Translations under genes and position numbers: made by a program
Shown here: positions 8,165 to 15,042 of the stretch, piece after piece
How the letters are laid out: each line of letters begins with the position of its first letter
How positions within the stretch are numbered: the stretch's first letter is position 1
Assembly: GCA_964500525.1 (NCBI GenBank)
Contig: CAZCOE010000111.1
Location: 1-20,326, forward strand
Length of the DNA: 20,326 bases
Reading direction: 5' to 3'
Source: RGIG7378 sp964500525
GTDB taxonomy: Bacteria; Bacillota; Clostridia; RGIG7378
Notes under the pieces: model-generated
Database searches by the model: none
The model's input: the letters and a program-made list of their open reading frames with translations, nothing else
Told to the model about the DNA's origin: nothing

Positions 8165-8883
8165 TATCTGGTGGGCCTGATAACAACCTTTCTGTTGGGC
8201 TCCTCTCCTACGCTGTAGGTCTCAACCCCCTTGTATCCCTGGAGGGCAGAATGGACAATCCTGCGCTCGTTGGGGTTCATGGACTCCAGAGTGATAGGTC
8301 TCCTGTACTTGGATGCCTTATCCGCGGTTCTCTTGGCCAGACGGATCAGAGCAGCCTCTCTCTTGGATCTGTAATTCTCTGCATCGATGCAGATCTTGAA
8401 ATACTTATCTCTGTTTCTGTTTACTACCAAACCGGTAAGGTATTGAATAGCGTCCAGAGTCTCGCCTCTTCTGCCGATCAGCAGTCCCAGGGAGTCACCC
8501 TGTACCTCTATGTTAATGGTGTTGTCGGTCACGTCTGTTACCAGCTCAACCTCCAGACCCATAGCCTCACACACAGACAGAATGTACTCGCAGGCGATCT
8601 CTTCTTCCTCCAGAAACTCCTCGTCTCCGGCGGGTTCCTCTGCAGCTGCCTCAGGTGCACTCTCCCGAACCTCCAGGCCGGCAGTCGCCTCAACAGCATC
8701 GGAATCCTCTGACTCCAGAAGTGTTACTCTGAGACGGGCGTTCTTGGTCTTGCCAAAGAGTCCTCTGGAGGGCTCCTCCAGAACCACGTAATCCACCTGA
8801 TCCCGCTCTGCATCCAGGACCTTAAGGGCCTCCTGAAGAGCCTCTTCAATTGTCTTGCCAAATGTTTCCACAGACTTAGTCAT
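8164..8883 (-). CDS. jag: Jag/KhpB RNA-binding protein
   Basis: Cytosolic RNA-binding protein encoded next to yidC in most Bacillota; KhpB/Jag acts with KhpA and has been linked to cell-division control and sporulation. An N-terminal Jag domain (about residues 1-52, with the GLFG motif) leads into a Glu-rich acidic linker. A KH domain with the loop IGRRGETLDAIQYL and an R3H domain containing NPNERRIVH follow. The start ATG 8883 overlaps the last base of yidC (TAATG), so the two are coupled. Confidence 0.93.
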   Translation of the reverse strand: MTKSVETFGKTIEEALQEALKVLDAERDQVDYVVLEEPSRGLFGKTKNARLRVTLLESEDSDAVEATAGLEVRESAPEAAAEEPAGDEEFLEEEEIACEYILSVCEAMGLEVELVTDVTDNTINIEVQGDSLGLLIGRRGETLDAIQYLTGLVVNRNRDKYFKICIDAENYRSKREAALIRLAKRTADKASKYRRPITLESMNPNERRIVHSALQGYKGVETYSVGEEPNRKVVIRPTR

Positions 8884-9920
8884 TATTTATCCTCCTTAGA
8901 GCCCTCTCCCGGCTCGGTGTCGTTCTGGCTGGCAGCTTCGGTCTCTGTCTCAGTGCCTGCTTCTGCCTCCCGGGCCCGCTTTTGCTCTTCTATAATCTTC
9001 TTTCTGAGCTCCATCTCCTGCTGATGGGCAATTTCCTTCTGAGCCTCCTGCTTCTTTACCACATTCAGGAAGATACCCTGGAGAATTGTGGACACAATGG
9101 AGGATGTCATCCAGTAAATGGACAGGCCTACAGGGAACTTGAATGCCAACCACAGAGAAATCAAAGGCATGTAGATGGACATGCATCCGTTCATGGCGGC
9201 GCTGCCCTGGGTCTTTTCTCCCGTCTGCTCAGGCTGGGTCATCTTCATGGTGATCTTGTTCATGAAGAAGGACAGAACCGCAGAGAACACTGCGATAAGG
9301 AACAGGGGAACGTAGATCTTCCATTGATTTCCAAATACAATTGCAGGTTTCCACTCGGGAACACGTCCCAGGTTGATGCCCAGGAAGTTCATGTTGAACA
9401 GCTCGCTGCTTACCCCATTCTCTACAAAGAACTCCGGGGGCAGCAGGTCTCTGTGAAGCAGAACGGAAATCTGGGAATATGCTGTGGTTGCAGATAGGTT
9501 CAGCCCCTCCACTGCTTTGTTGATAATCTCGTAGGCGGACTGAATGGTGGCAGTTGACCAGTTAAATACGTACTGCAGGGGACTGCCGATAACCTGCCAC
9601 AAAATCATGATAACCGGCAGCTGGATTAACATGGGCATACATCCGCTCATGGGGTTGTAGCCGATGCTCTCGTACAGCTTTTGCTGCTCCTCCTGGAGCT
9701 TCTGCCGATCGTTGCCGTACTTCTTCTGCAAATGCTGGAGCTGAGGGTTAATCTTCTGCATCATGAGAGAAGATCTGTTTCTCTTGATAACCAGAGGAAT
9801 CATCAACAGCTGCACAATGATGGTGAAATAGATAATCGTCAGGCCATAGTTATGGAAGGCTATGGTGTTGTACATCCATAGAAAGAACGCACCAATAGGC
9901 TTGATAATAAAGTCAAACAT
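8883..9920 (-). CDS. yidC: Membrane protein insertase YidC/Oxa1
   Basis: Inserts and folds membrane proteins, alone or with SecYEG. The 345-residue protein lacks the large periplasmic domain of Gram-negative YidC, as expected in Bacillota. Hydrophobic segments appear near the N-terminus, at NYGLTIIYFTIIVQLLMIPL, at a segment around CMPMLIQLPVIMILWQV, and at two further spans (IYVPLFLIAVFSAVLSFF and MPLISLWLAFKFPVGLSIYW). The cytoplasmic hairpin with KINPQLQHLQKKYGNDRQKLQEEQQKLY sits between the first two core spans. No obvious lipoprotein signal is visible. The C-terminal tail is first basic and then acidic, rich in Glu and Thr. Confidence 0.96.
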   Translation of the reverse strand: MFDFIIKPIGAFFLWMYNTIAFHNYGLTIIYFTIIVQLLMIPLVIKRNRSSLMMQKINPQLQHLQKKYGNDRQKLQEEQQKLYESIGYNPMSGCMPMLIQLPVIMILWQVIGSPLQYVFNWSTATIQSAYEIINKAVEGLNLSATTAYSQISVLLHRDLLPPEFFVENGVSSELFNMNFLGINLGRVPEWKPAIVFGNQWKIYVPLFLIAVFSAVLSFFMNKITMKMTQPEQTGEKTQGSAAMNGCMSIYMPLISLWLAFKFPVGLSIYWMTSSIVSTILQGIFLNVVKKQEAQKEIAHQQEMELRKKIIEEQKRAREAEAGTETETEAASQNDTEPGEGSKEDK

Positions 9921-9952
9921 ACTAATCTCCTGAATTTTGTCTCACGGGAAAG

Positions 9953-10165
9953 CTAGGGGACAGGATCATATCCTCCCCTGGAAAAGGGATTGCACCTAAG
10001 GAGCCGCCACAGGGCCATAAAGCCACCCTTAAAGGCTCCGTATTTTTGAATCGCCTCGTAGGCGTATTGAGAACACGTGGGAACAAATTTGCACGTGGGG
10101 TATCCCTTTAGTTTAGACAGATGCTCCTGGTAAAACCGGATCATCCGCAGGAACAATGCTTTCAC
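9953..10165 (-). CDS. yidD: Membrane protein insertion efficiency factor YidD
   Basis: Small, basic, membrane-associated protein that aids YidC-dependent insertion. The 70 residues contain the family core IRFYQEHLSKLKG, the cysteine block CKFVPTCSQYAYEAI and the C-terminal RLLRCNPFSRGGYDPVP. The start is GTG at 10165 with AAAGGA eight bases upstream. It overlaps the end of rnpA by 53 bases in another frame. Confidence 0.95.
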   Translation of the reverse strand: MKALFLRMIRFYQEHLSKLKGYPTCKFVPTCSQYAYEAIQKYGAFKGGFMALWRLLRCNPFSRGGYDPVP

Positions 10166-10511
10166 CTATACTATCCTTTGAAAATAGCTCCAATCTGCTG
10201 AACAGATACTTGAGCTCGGAATTGATCATGTAGTAGTCAGGCTTAGGGTTGCAGGATCGGGCAACGATTACGATATCCATTCCGGTAATCAGCCCCTTTT
10301 CGAGATGTGAGTAGTTTTCCCTGCTGAGACGCTTAGCCCGGTTTCTCTCAACGCTGTTGCCAAAGTGCTTGGTCTGGCTCACTGCCAATCTGTTGTATGG
10401 CAGATGATTGGGCCTGGCATATACCGTCAGATAACGGCCGGCCCTGTACTTGCCATGTCTGAATGTCCTGACAATATCGCTGCCGCGTTTGAGAGAGACT
10501 GTATTAATCAT
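10113..10511 (-). CDS. rnpA: Ribonuclease P protein component
   Basis: Protein subunit of RNase P that helps the catalytic RNA bind and cleave the 5' leader of pre-tRNAs. The hallmark basic helix reads NSVERNRAKRLSRE, preceded by the typical RLAVSQTKHFGN strand. It begins with ATG 10511 (MINTVSLKRGSDIVRTFRHG), 32 bases after rpmH. The protein carries an acidic C-terminal tail of about 20 residues beyond the usual fold; that extension is the part overlapping yidD. Confidence 0.95.
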   Translation of the reverse strand: MINTVSLKRGSDIVRTFRHGKYRAGRYLTVYARPNHLPYNRLAVSQTKHFGNSVERNRAKRLSRENYSHLEKGLITGMDIVIVARSCNPKPDYYMINSELKYLFSRLELFSKDSIGESIVPADDPVLPGASV

Positions 10512-10543
10512 CCGAGGTCACTAAATAAAGACCGGTCCCGGCC

Positions 10544-10678
10544 TTAAGCAGAGAGGACCTTTCTGCCCTTTTCTCTCCTGGCCTTCAAAACCTTGCGGCC
10601 ATTGGCTGTGCTCATTCTGAGGCGGAAACCATGCTTCTTGCTTCTGGATCTGGTGTTGGGATTAAATGTCTCTTTCAT
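10544..10678 (-). CDS. rpmH: 50S ribosomal protein L34
   Basis: A 44-residue, highly basic ribosomal protein: MKETFNPNTRSRSKKHGFRL followed by RMSTANGRKVLKARREKGRK and VLSA. This is full-length and canonical, though position 3-4 ET replaces the more usual RT of many species. GGAGG lies nine bases upstream of the ATG at 10678. It is the first gene of the leftward operon and is divergent from dnaA. Confidence 0.98.
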   Translation of the reverse strand: MKETFNPNTRSRSKKHGFRLRMSTANGRKVLKARREKGRKVLSA

Positions 10679-10742
10679 ATATAAAAACCTCCAAGTTTTT
10701 TGCGAATATCAACAGCTGCCCCTTGTGGGCGCATACAGGAGA

Positions 10743-10771
10743 ATTATATTTAGGTATTATTTTTGTGTCAA
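10743..10771 (-). promoter_or_regulatory. Consensus sigma-A promoter of the rpmH operon
   Basis: On the minus strand TTGACA (10766-10771), exactly 17 bases, then TATAAT (10743-10748): a perfect match to both hexamers at the optimal spacing. It lies 65 bases upstream of rpmH and probably drives rpmH through rsmG. Confidence 0.88.
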
Positions 10772-11000
10772 CTCCTTTATTTAGTGCTGCGCTGCAGTTT
10801 TCTTACTCAAGTGCTGTGGGATTTTCTGGGTTCTGAGGCACAATTTTCGCCTGTAAATGGTCATTTTTTTACCTGGGTCTTCCCTTACTATAGTAAGAAT
10901 AATGTTGTAAAAGAGGCCGTTTTTTGCTATTATATCTCTATATAATGTCCGCGGATTACTGCGCCTTTTTTGACATTATTTTGATGGTTTTGGAGGCAAC
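10772..11000. other. rpmH-dnaA divergent intergenic region
   Basis: Together with the rpmH promoter and leader, 10679-11000 has no gene. The dnaA-facing part holds a perfect 14-bp palindrome (CTTACTATAGTAAG, 10884-10897) and an AT-rich 7-bp inverted repeat ATTATAT-CTCT-ATATAAT (10929-10946). A single TTTTTGACA (10967-10975) lies 26 bases before the dnaA start. I find no close match to the canonical DnaA box TTATCCACA. A role in dnaA autoregulation is possible but not shown. Confidence 0.6.
10905..10933 (+). promoter_or_regulatory. Candidate dnaA promoter
   Basis: TTGTAA (10905-10910), a 17-base spacer and TATTAT (10928-10933). An alternative -10, TATAAT at 10941-10946, has a perfect hexamer but no good -35. 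The perfect palindrome at 10884-10897 ends seven bases upstream of the -35. Confidence 0.5.
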
Positions 11001-12332
11001 ATGGCTACTTCTTTTGATAGTATTTGGAATCAAGTCCTGGAGTTGATTCAACCGGAGGTTACAGACCTGACCTATAGGACTTGGATCAGTCCTTTAGTGC
11101 CCTACCGCATGGATGATGACCGCATGTTCTTTATGGTAGAGCACGATTTTATCAAGAGCACTGTTGAGTCCAAGTACAAGACCTTGATTTCCTCTGCTGT
11201 CAGCATTGTTGCCAAGAAGGACTACCAGATCTATTTCTTTGTCCGTGGCAACGAATCCTCTATCCTGGAGCAGGAGAAGCGTCTGGCCGAGGCCAATTCC
11301 ATCAAGTTCTCATCCCTTAACCCCAAATACACCTTCGATACATTTGTTATCGGCGGAGGCAACAGGTTTGCCCATGCCGCCTGTGCCGCCGTTGCGGAGA
11401 ATCCAGCCGGTGCATACAATCCCCTGTTCCTGTACAGTCCTGCCGGACTAGGTAAGACCCACCTGCTCCACGCCATTGGAAACTACGTATTGACCAACAA
11501 CCCTGAGGCCAAGGTTCTGTATATATCCTCGGAAAAGTTTATGTCGGAGCTGATAAATGCCATTTCCAACAAGACCACAGAGAAGTTCAAGGAAAAATAC
11601 CGCACCATCGACTACCTGCTCATTGACGATATCCAGTTTTTGGAGAAGAAAGAGAGCACCCAGATAGAGTTCTTCCACACCTTCAATGCCCTCTATGAGG
11701 CCAACAAGCAGATTATTATCACCAGCGACAAGCCGCCCAAGGGGTTGATTTCCCTTGAAGAGAGATTGGTTTCCCGCTTTGAGATGGGCCTTATCACCGA
11801 GATTACCCCGCCGGATTACGAGACTCGTATCGCTATTCTCAAGAAGAAGGCTCAGCTTAACAACGTGGACATTGACGACAGTTCTCTGGAATATATCGCC
11901 GGCAGATTTATTTCCAATATCCGGGAGATTGAGGGAGCTCTCAACAAGGTTTCCGCATATTCCAACATTACGGGACAACCCATTACCAGAGATCTGACCG
12001 CCGAAGCTTTGCGGGATTCTCTCCCAAATAATCCCAAGGTCATCACTATCAAGACTATTCAGGAGGCTGTTGCCAGATACTTTAATATCAAACCTTCCGC
12101 ATTCTTGTCCGACAAGCGCACCAAGGATATTACATACCCCAGACAGATTGCCATGTATCTCTGCAGAGAGCTCACGGATTTTTCTCTCAACAAGATAGGC
12201 AGCGAGTTTGGAAACCGCAATTACACAACCATTATTTACGCATATGACAAAATCAAGGAGGACATGAATTCCAAGCCGGCCATCAAGGACACCATAGATG
12301 AGCTGACCCAGATTGTCAATGGAAACATATAG
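11001..12332 (+). CDS. dnaA: Chromosomal replication initiator protein DnaA
   Basis: AAA+ ATPase that binds DnaA boxes, oligomerises and melts oriC. Domain I covers about residues 1-80 and is followed by a very short linker. Domain III has Walker A GLGKT (149-153) and Walker B LLIDD (206-210). Domain IV contains TYPRQIAMYLCRELTDFSL and then G404-N-R-N-Y-T-T410. That last motif is odd: the family signature is normally G-G-R-D-H-T-T, whose Asp, His and Thr residues (E. coli D433, H434, T435) touch bases of the DnaA box. Here Asp is Asn and His is Tyr. At 443 residues it is full length, and the rest of the protein is conserved, so this is not a decayed gene. GGAGG is five bases before the ATG. 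Confidence 0.98.
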   Translation: MATSFDSIWNQVLELIQPEVTDLTYRTWISPLVPYRMDDDRMFFMVEHDFIKSTVESKYKTLISSAVSIVAKKDYQIYFFVRGNESSILEQEKRLAEANSIKFSSLNPKYTFDTFVIGGGNRFAHAACAAVAENPAGAYNPLFLYSPAGLGKTHLLHAIGNYVLTNNPEAKVLYISSEKFMSELINAISNKTTEKFKEKYRTIDYLLIDDIQFLEKKESTQIEFFHTFNALYEANKQIIITSDKPPKGLISLEERLVSRFEMGLITEITPPDYETRIAILKKKAQLNNVDIDDSSLEYIAGRFISNIREIEGALNKVSAYSNITGQPITRDLTAEALRDSLPNNPKVITIKTIQEAVARYFNIKPSAFLSDKRTKDITYPRQIAMYLCRELTDFSLNKIGSEFGNRNYTTIIYAYDKIKEDMNSKPAIKDTIDELTQIVNGNI

Positions 12333-12438
12333 TTATTGACATTTTCCATTGGATAAACCGTCAACAGATTATGGAGAAAATTTTCTGCTGACATATTCAA
12401 AAATTACTGACAAAACTACTCACATAAAATGTCAATAA
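12333..12438. repeat. Exact 13-bp inverted repeat flanking the origin core
   Basis: TTATTGACATTTT at 12333-12345 recurs exactly on the other strand at 12426-12438, with 80 bases between. Each arm begins with a nine-base TTATTGACA that matches the DnaA box TTATCCACA at seven of nine positions. Confidence 0.8.
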
Positions 12439-12481
12439 TTTTTGGGGCTGAAACCATTAGTTTACAAGGGATTTATAGAAC

Positions 12482-12497
12482 TACTGACATACTGACA
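12482..12497 (+). repeat. Gapless tandem pair of TACTGACA
   Basis: TACTGACA is repeated twice with no spacer (12482-12489, 12490-12497). It is followed by TCCCC and then the trinucleotide tract. In B. subtilis the same place, next to a GC-rich patch and the DnaA-trios, is held by a pair of DnaA boxes. Confidence 0.8.
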
Positions 12498-12501
12498 TCC
12501 C

Positions 12502-12527
12502 CTACTACTACAACCACAATAATACTA
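12502..12527 (+). other. DnaA-trio-like tract (origin unwinding element)
   Basis: CTACTACTAC followed by AACCACAATAATACTA. Read on the complement 3' to 5', the first three repeats are GAT, which fits the DnaA-trio consensus (G or A, A, T or A); later repeats are degraded. In B. subtilis such trios load DnaA onto single strands to open the origin. Position, between box-like repeats and dnaN, agrees with that model. Confidence 0.65.
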
Positions 12528-12552
12528 TTTGATCTACTTAAGGAGGCAAAGG

Positions 12553-13656
12553 ATGATTTTTACATGCAACAGAAACAATCTGACCAACGCCATCAGCATT
12601 GCACAAAAGGCTGTTGATCCCAGAACCACATATAATATTCTAGAGGGCATTTTATTTGTTGCTGAGGAGGGCAAGGTTGTCCTGACTGCAAATAACCTGG
12701 AGATGGGCATCAAGACCGAGTGTCCTGCAGATGTTAAGGAGACAGGCAAATCCGTTATCGATTCCAGAATCATAGGCGAGATAGTACGTAAATTGCCGGA
12801 GGATACAGTGACTATTACTGTAAATGCCGCTTCCGACATTACTATCGTTTCCGGTTCTGCGGAGTTTAAGATTAAGGGCAAAGACGCTGAGGGATTCCCG
12901 GATATTCCGGTGGTTTCCGATGGAGAGAAGATTATTATTTCCCAGCAGGAGATGAAGGAGATTATTCGCCAGGTTATTTTCTCTGCATCAACAGACGAGA
13001 CCAAGAAGGTTTTGACCGGCGTATACATCGAGACCGACGGAAACAATGTGGTTGTTGTGGCCATAGACGGCATCAGAATGGCCCTGCGCAGGTCCGTTAT
13101 GTCCCAGGCCAACAGCAATTTCTCTTGTATCGTCCCCGCAAAGACAATGAACGATATTGGCAAGATTTTGGGAGATGATGAGGGAGATCTGGCCATTACT
13201 GTGAGCAATAACCAGATTCTGTTCTCTGTTCCCGGCACAGAGGTGGTTTCCAGAATTCTGGAGGGCAAGTACCTTAACTACAGGAGCCTTGCCATGACAG
13301 ATTATCAGACCAAGCTGGTTGTCAACACAGAGCAGCTGCTGTCCTGTCTGGAGAGAGCAGTTTTGCTGTATTCCGAGGCCCGCAAGTATTCTATCAAATT
13401 GGACATAAACAACGACATTCTCACAATTTCCGCCAATTCAGAGGGAGGCAAAATCAAAGACGAGATGCCGGTGAACATGGAGGGCATGCCTATGTCAATC
13501 TCCTTCAATCCCAGGTTGTTCTATGAGATTGTGAGAGTTATTGACGAGGACACTGTGGTCCTGAATATCTGCACCGCTCTGGGACCTTGTACCATCAAGC
13601 CCATCTCCGGAGACAGATTTGTATATACAATTGCTGCAGTAAGGGGCACATACTAA
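12553..13656 (+). CDS. dnaN: DNA polymerase III beta subunit (sliding clamp)
   Basis: Ring-shaped clamp that tethers polymerases and repair proteins to DNA. The 367-residue protein begins MIFTCNRNNLTNAISIAQKAV and shows the three-repeat clamp layout, with family landmarks such as SSTDETKKVLTGVYIE-like sequence (residues about 148-163) and the C-terminal GPCTIKPI segment. ATG 12553 is chosen because AGGAGG lies six bases upstream; an upstream in-frame codon at 12529 would precede the ribosome site. recF starts on the base after its stop codon. The polymerase at 288-1790 carries a likely clamp-binding motif. Confidence 0.97.
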   Translation: MIFTCNRNNLTNAISIAQKAVDPRTTYNILEGILFVAEEGKVVLTANNLEMGIKTECPADVKETGKSVIDSRIIGEIVRKLPEDTVTITVNAASDITIVSGSAEFKIKGKDAEGFPDIPVVSDGEKIIISQQEMKEIIRQVIFSASTDETKKVLTGVYIETDGNNVVVVAIDGIRMALRRSVMSQANSNFSCIVPAKTMNDIGKILGDDEGDLAITVSNNQILFSVPGTEVVSRILEGKYLNYRSLAMTDYQTKLVVNTEQLLSCLERAVLLYSEARKYSIKLDINNDILTISANSEGGKIKDEMPVNMEGMPMSISFNPRLFYEIVRVIDEDTVVLNICTALGPCTIKPISGDRFVYTIAAVRGTY

Positions 13657-14781
13657 GTGCAGATAAACTTCCTCCATTTGTCAAATTTTCGGAATTACGA
13701 AGGCCTTGACTTTGTTCCTCGCAGCGGTATCAACTACCTTTACGGCAAAAACGGACAAGGAAAGACAAACATTTTAGAGGCGATTTACTATTGTTCTTCT
13801 CTGCGTTCCCATAGAACCACCAAGGATTCCGAGCTTATCCGGTCCGGGTGCGAGTACTTTTACATTGATACAATATTCAGTAAGAATGACAGGGAAAGCA
13901 AGATACAAATAGTGAAAAAGGCCCATGAGAAGAAAGCTATCAAAATCGATGGTCTTTCCATGAGGCGCTCTGCGGATGTGGTGGGCAAGGTCAACACGGT
14001 TTTGTTCTCACCTGAGGATTTGAGGATAGTAAAGGGAGCTCCCGGAGACCGGCGCAAATTTGTGGATTTTCTGCTGTGCCAGATCAGCCCCAAATACTAT
14101 GCGGACCTGCAGGCATACAACACATTGTTGGACCAGCGGAACACCGTGTTGAAGAAGATGAAGATCAGACCCACCTTTGCAAATGTGCTGGAGGATATTG
14201 ACATACAGCTGGCGGGATACGCTGCCGGGATTATATTGAAGAGAATCGACGTTTCCCGGCAAATACATGATATCTGTTCCATCAAGAGCGGGGAAATATC
14301 TGAGGGAGCAGAGAAAATGTCATTTTCCTACTGTCCCGATATTCCCGTGGCAGATTGCAGGGATCTGGGAGGAGTTAAACAAATGGTGCTTGACAAATTC
14401 CGGGACAGCCGCCATGTAGATGCCATCAAGGAAATGACTATGCACGGCATACAGAGAGATGATTGGGAAATCTCAACGGAGGGAGGATCTGTCAAGGCCT
14501 TTGGCTCCCAGGGACAACAGAGAACCGCTGTATTGTCACTGAAGTTGGCGGAGTTCCGCATATTTGAGGAGGTAAATGGAGAGGCACCGATTATATTGTT
14601 GGACGACGTTATGAGCGAGCTGGATGATCGGCGCAGGAGGGCCATCGGCAACGTAATCGACTCCAACCAGACCTTCTTTACAGGAACCGACAGGAGTTTC
14701 TTCGAGATGGTGTCAAACAAGGTGAGCTATTACTATATAGAAAAGGGAAAGTTGGTGGACAAAGAGTGTTCTTGCACATAG
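13657..14781 (+). CDS. recF: DNA replication and repair protein RecF
   Basis: SMC-like ATPase that loads RecA at single-strand gaps with RecO and RecR. Walker A GKNGQGKTN is at about residues 30-38, the ABC signature appears as SQGQQRTAVLSLKLAE, and Walker B as PIILLDDVMSELDD. At 374 residues it has normal length. The start is GTG 13657, immediately after the dnaN stop, with AAGGGG upstream inside dnaN. Its end overlaps the next gene by 16 bases. Confidence 0.96.
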   Translation: MQINFLHLSNFRNYEGLDFVPRSGINYLYGKNGQGKTNILEAIYYCSSLRSHRTTKDSELIRSGCEYFYIDTIFSKNDRESKIQIVKKAHEKKAIKIDGLSMRRSADVVGKVNTVLFSPEDLRIVKGAPGDRRKFVDFLLCQISPKYYADLQAYNTLLDQRNTVLKKMKIRPTFANVLEDIDIQLAGYAAGIILKRIDVSRQIHDICSIKSGEISEGAEKMSFSYCPDIPVADCRDLGGVKQMVLDKFRDSRHVDAIKEMTMHGIQRDDWEISTEGGSVKAFGSQGQQRTAVLSLKLAEFRIFEEVNGEAPIILLDDVMSELDDRRRRAIGNVIDSNQTFFTGTDRSFFEMVSNKVSYYYIEKGKLVDKECSCT

Positions 14782-15026
14782 GAAACGGCATAATGATTCC
14801 CAAGAAGGATATTATTGCGGTTTGTGATATGGACAACGTCACAGCCACCAAGGAGGGAGCTGCATTTATCAATAAGATTCAGGAGGACAAGATCATCGAC
14901 GATATGTCGGGACTGTTGCCTAAGTCATTCATAGTAGTCAGCGACAAATACAATGGATTTAAGGTTTTTACCAGCAGTTTAAATACATCTACACTGAAAA
15001 ATAGATTGTACACTAGGACTTATTAA
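14766..15026 (+). CDS. remB: RemB-like DUF370 protein
   Basis: An 86-residue protein of the DUF370 (RemA/RemB) family, found between recF and gyrB in many Bacillota. It begins FLHIGNGIMIPKKDIIAVCD and contains LPKSFIVVSD, both family landmarks. In B. subtilis, RemA is a DNA-binding activator of extracellular-matrix genes; RemB is its less well characterised paralogue at this locus. The start is GTG 14766 and the frame overlaps recF by 16 bases. The target DNA here is unknown. Confidence 0.85.
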   Translation: MFLHIGNGIMIPKKDIIAVCDMDNVTATKEGAAFINKIQEDKIIDDMSGLLPKSFIVVSDKYNGFKVFTSSLNTSTLKNRLYTRTY

Positions 15027-15042
15027 GTCAAAGGAGAATGAG

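Larger units (their letters stand above)
12333..12552. other. Probable oriC unwinding region between dnaA and dnaN
   Basis: This 220-base, AT-rich, gene-free stretch occupies the place of the unwinding half of the Bacillus origin. It holds six 9-mers ending in TGACA: 12333-12341, 12385-12393, 12404-12412, the reverse-strand copy at 12430-12438, 12481-12489 and 12489-12497. A DnaA-trio-like tract follows at 12503-12525. The only partial canonical DnaA box is reverse-strand TTATCCAAT (12348-12356), matching seven of nine bases. AGGAGG at 12541-12546 is the dnaN ribosome site. I see no convincing separate dnaN promoter. Confidence 0.72.

Noticed and set aside
10766..10771. TGTCAA in the rpmH-dnaA spacer as another TGACA box
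   Set aside because: It is the -35 of a perfect rpmH promoter at 17-base spacing, which explains it.
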